Shown in pieces: positions 63,253 to 64,000 of a stretch of 64,000 nt of DNA (its first letter is position 1; each line of letters begins with the position of its first letter). Below the pieces are notes generated by a model, which saw nothing but the letters and a program-made list of their open reading frames with translations, made no database searches and was not told the origin of the DNA. The position numbers were made by a program, and so were the translations under genes. This stretch comes from Arthrobacter sp. H35-D1 (GTDB lineage Bacteria; Actinomycetota; Actinomycetes; Actinomycetales; Micrococcaceae): contig NZ_JASISP010000016.1 in the NCBI RefSeq assembly GCF_030063185.1, forward strand, positions 23,149-87,148, read 5' to 3'.

Positions 63253-63924
63253 ATGCCTATTCAAGACGAGCTCGATGAGCTTGAAGCGGAACTCGACGGC
63301 TGTGAAGCACTCCGCCTGCATGCCCTGGGACAGATGCAAGAGGCGGCTATTCGTGGCCTGGTCTACGAGAGCATCATCCTGCGCGCCTCACGTGCCCACG
63401 AGAACTTCATTGAGCAGGTTTTTCTCTCCTACCTCACAGGAGATCGAACGACCGAGGGAAATCTTGTTCCGGCATTCGCGAGCCCCAGAGACCGCAGCCA
63501 CGCCCGCAGGTTGCTTTCATCCTCAGCGAGTAGTCGATTTCTCGATTGGTCAGAGAGCAGTGACGTGAGAGCGCGTTGCGACGTCTTCTTCGAACCGGAT
63601 AGCCCAATCTATAACGCAGTGCTCTTGAAATCTTCCGACCTGGCTTGGATGAAAAAGATCAGAAACCAAGCAGCGCACGACAGTGTAGAAAGTCGCTTGG
63701 CCTTCACGAAGGTACTCGAAGTCGTGCTGCTAACACTCCCCCAACCGCTGCCGACTGCAGGTGAATTTCTACAGCGTACTCCGCGGAATGGACCGATAAA
63801 GAACCGCGAAGTGCTTGCGTACTTTCTGGACAGTCTTCGCACTTTTGCCCAGATCGCAGCTGGTAAGCCAACTCTGGGGTATTCAGCTGACCGGCCTAGC
63901 TTGATGTCCGCCAGGGCCGGCTGA
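63253..63924 (+). CDS. HEPN-domain protein, putative ribonuclease partner of DUF262
   Basis: This 223-residue helical protein has the HEPN RNase motif R137-N-Q-A-A-H142 (R-x4-H). The earlier helices carry VYESIILRASRAHENFIEQVF, an arrangement like the MAE_28990/RiboL-PSP group of HEPN proteins, which I recall often being next to DUF262 genes. In this family the R/H pair usually cleaves RNA. It is coupled to the DUF262 gene, which probably controls its activity. It ends 76 bases before the window edge; those 76 bases show nothing certain. Confidence 0.8.
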   Translation: MPIQDELDELEAELDGCEALRLHALGQMQEAAIRGLVYESIILRASRAHENFIEQVFLSYLTGDRTTEGNLVPAFASPRDRSHARRLLSSSASSRFLDWSESSDVRARCDVFFEPDSPIYNAVLLKSSDLAWMKKIRNQAAHDSVESRLAFTKVLEVVLLTLPQPLPTAGEFLQRTPRNGPIKNREVLAYFLDSLRTFAQIAAGKPTLGYSADRPSLMSARAG

Positions 63925-64000
63925 CGGCGGGGAATTCCAGGCTTGGAGTGTGTTCGCCGCCGGTAGGCGGGATCGGGTGGGTTGCTTTGGGCCAGGGCTC

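Noticed and set aside
63925..64000. Possible start of another gene at the right edge
   Set aside because: Only 76 bases remain, with no start or motif that could be supported.

Overview
This window looks like chromosome from a high-GC actinobacterium of the Micrococcaceae, most likely Arthrobacter or a close relative. The signs are an HrcA-type CIRCE operator on a lone groL, a 126-residue actinobacterial cold-shock protein followed by a DUF3027 gene, a DtxR/IdeR repressor with every metal ligand at its classical position, a WXG100 protein, many GTG starts, and a polysaccharide lyase whose catalytic residues line up with the chondroitin AC lyase of Arthrobacter aurescens. All assignments come from reading the sequence; no database search was run.

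Layout. 0-6.2 kb: the start of a Q/G/Y-rich protein, groL behind a CIRCE element, an RNase HI-DUF4440 fusion, a WXG100 protein, and an OmpR-type two-component system. 6.3-28.8 kb: a large glycosaminoglycan-utilisation locus. It holds a five-gene operon (lipoprotein binding protein, two permeases, two sulfatases), a divergent GntR/LacI-type regulator with a Gfo/Idh/MocA dehydrogenase and a DUF2264 protein, a Tat-exported PL8 chondroitin AC/hyaluronate-type lyase, a divergent Tat-exported chondroitinase ABC-type lyase, a GH29 fucosidase-like protein, two more sulfatases and a TIM-barrel isomerase. 28.8-36.9 kb: housekeeping genes (methyltransferase, XPB-type helicase with its partner, cold-shock protein, DUF3027, serC, ideR). 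37-39.4 kb: two cell-wall peptidase genes, M23 and NlpC/P60, each behind a ydaO-type (c-di-AMP) riboswitch. 39.4-48.8 kb: two palindromic repeat arrays, a TetR-DHA2 efflux operon, and molybdenum-cofactor genes (mobA-like, DUF6457, moeA) with an FdhF/YdeP-type molybdoenzyme and fdhD. 48.8-58.7 kb: a lipoprotein, a cystine/polar amino acid ABC importer, an ABC exporter, a Nudix hydrolase, YnfA and RarD transporters, tRNA-Arg(CCU), a membrane protein and an inositol-monophosphatase-family enzyme. 58.7-63.9 kb: an accessory stretch, visibly more AT-rich, with small unknown proteins, a DUF4062 protein, and a DUF262 plus HEPN ribonuclease-like gene pair that resembles a defence module.

How the parts work together. 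In the glycosaminoglycan locus the two exported lyases should cut sulfated polymers outside the cell and the ABC importer should take up oligosaccharides. No ATPase gene is present, so a shared MsiK-like ATPase elsewhere is likely. Four sulfatases, the GH29 enzyme, the dehydrogenase, the isomerase and the DUF2264 protein would then dismantle the fragments. No recognisable GH88/GH105 unsaturated glucuronyl hydrolase is present, which makes DUF2264 a candidate for that step. The GH29 gene suggests fucosylated chondroitin sulfate as a possible substrate. The molybdenum genes form a functional set in which mobA and moeA build the cofactor, FdhD sulfurates it, and the YdeP-like oxidoreductase uses it.

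The most unusual structures are a family of near-identical palindromes (core GCAGCTNNTGCGGGTG) in two convergent intergenic regions. One of these also carries a 41-bp tandem array and a duplicated remnant of the oxidoreductase 3' end.
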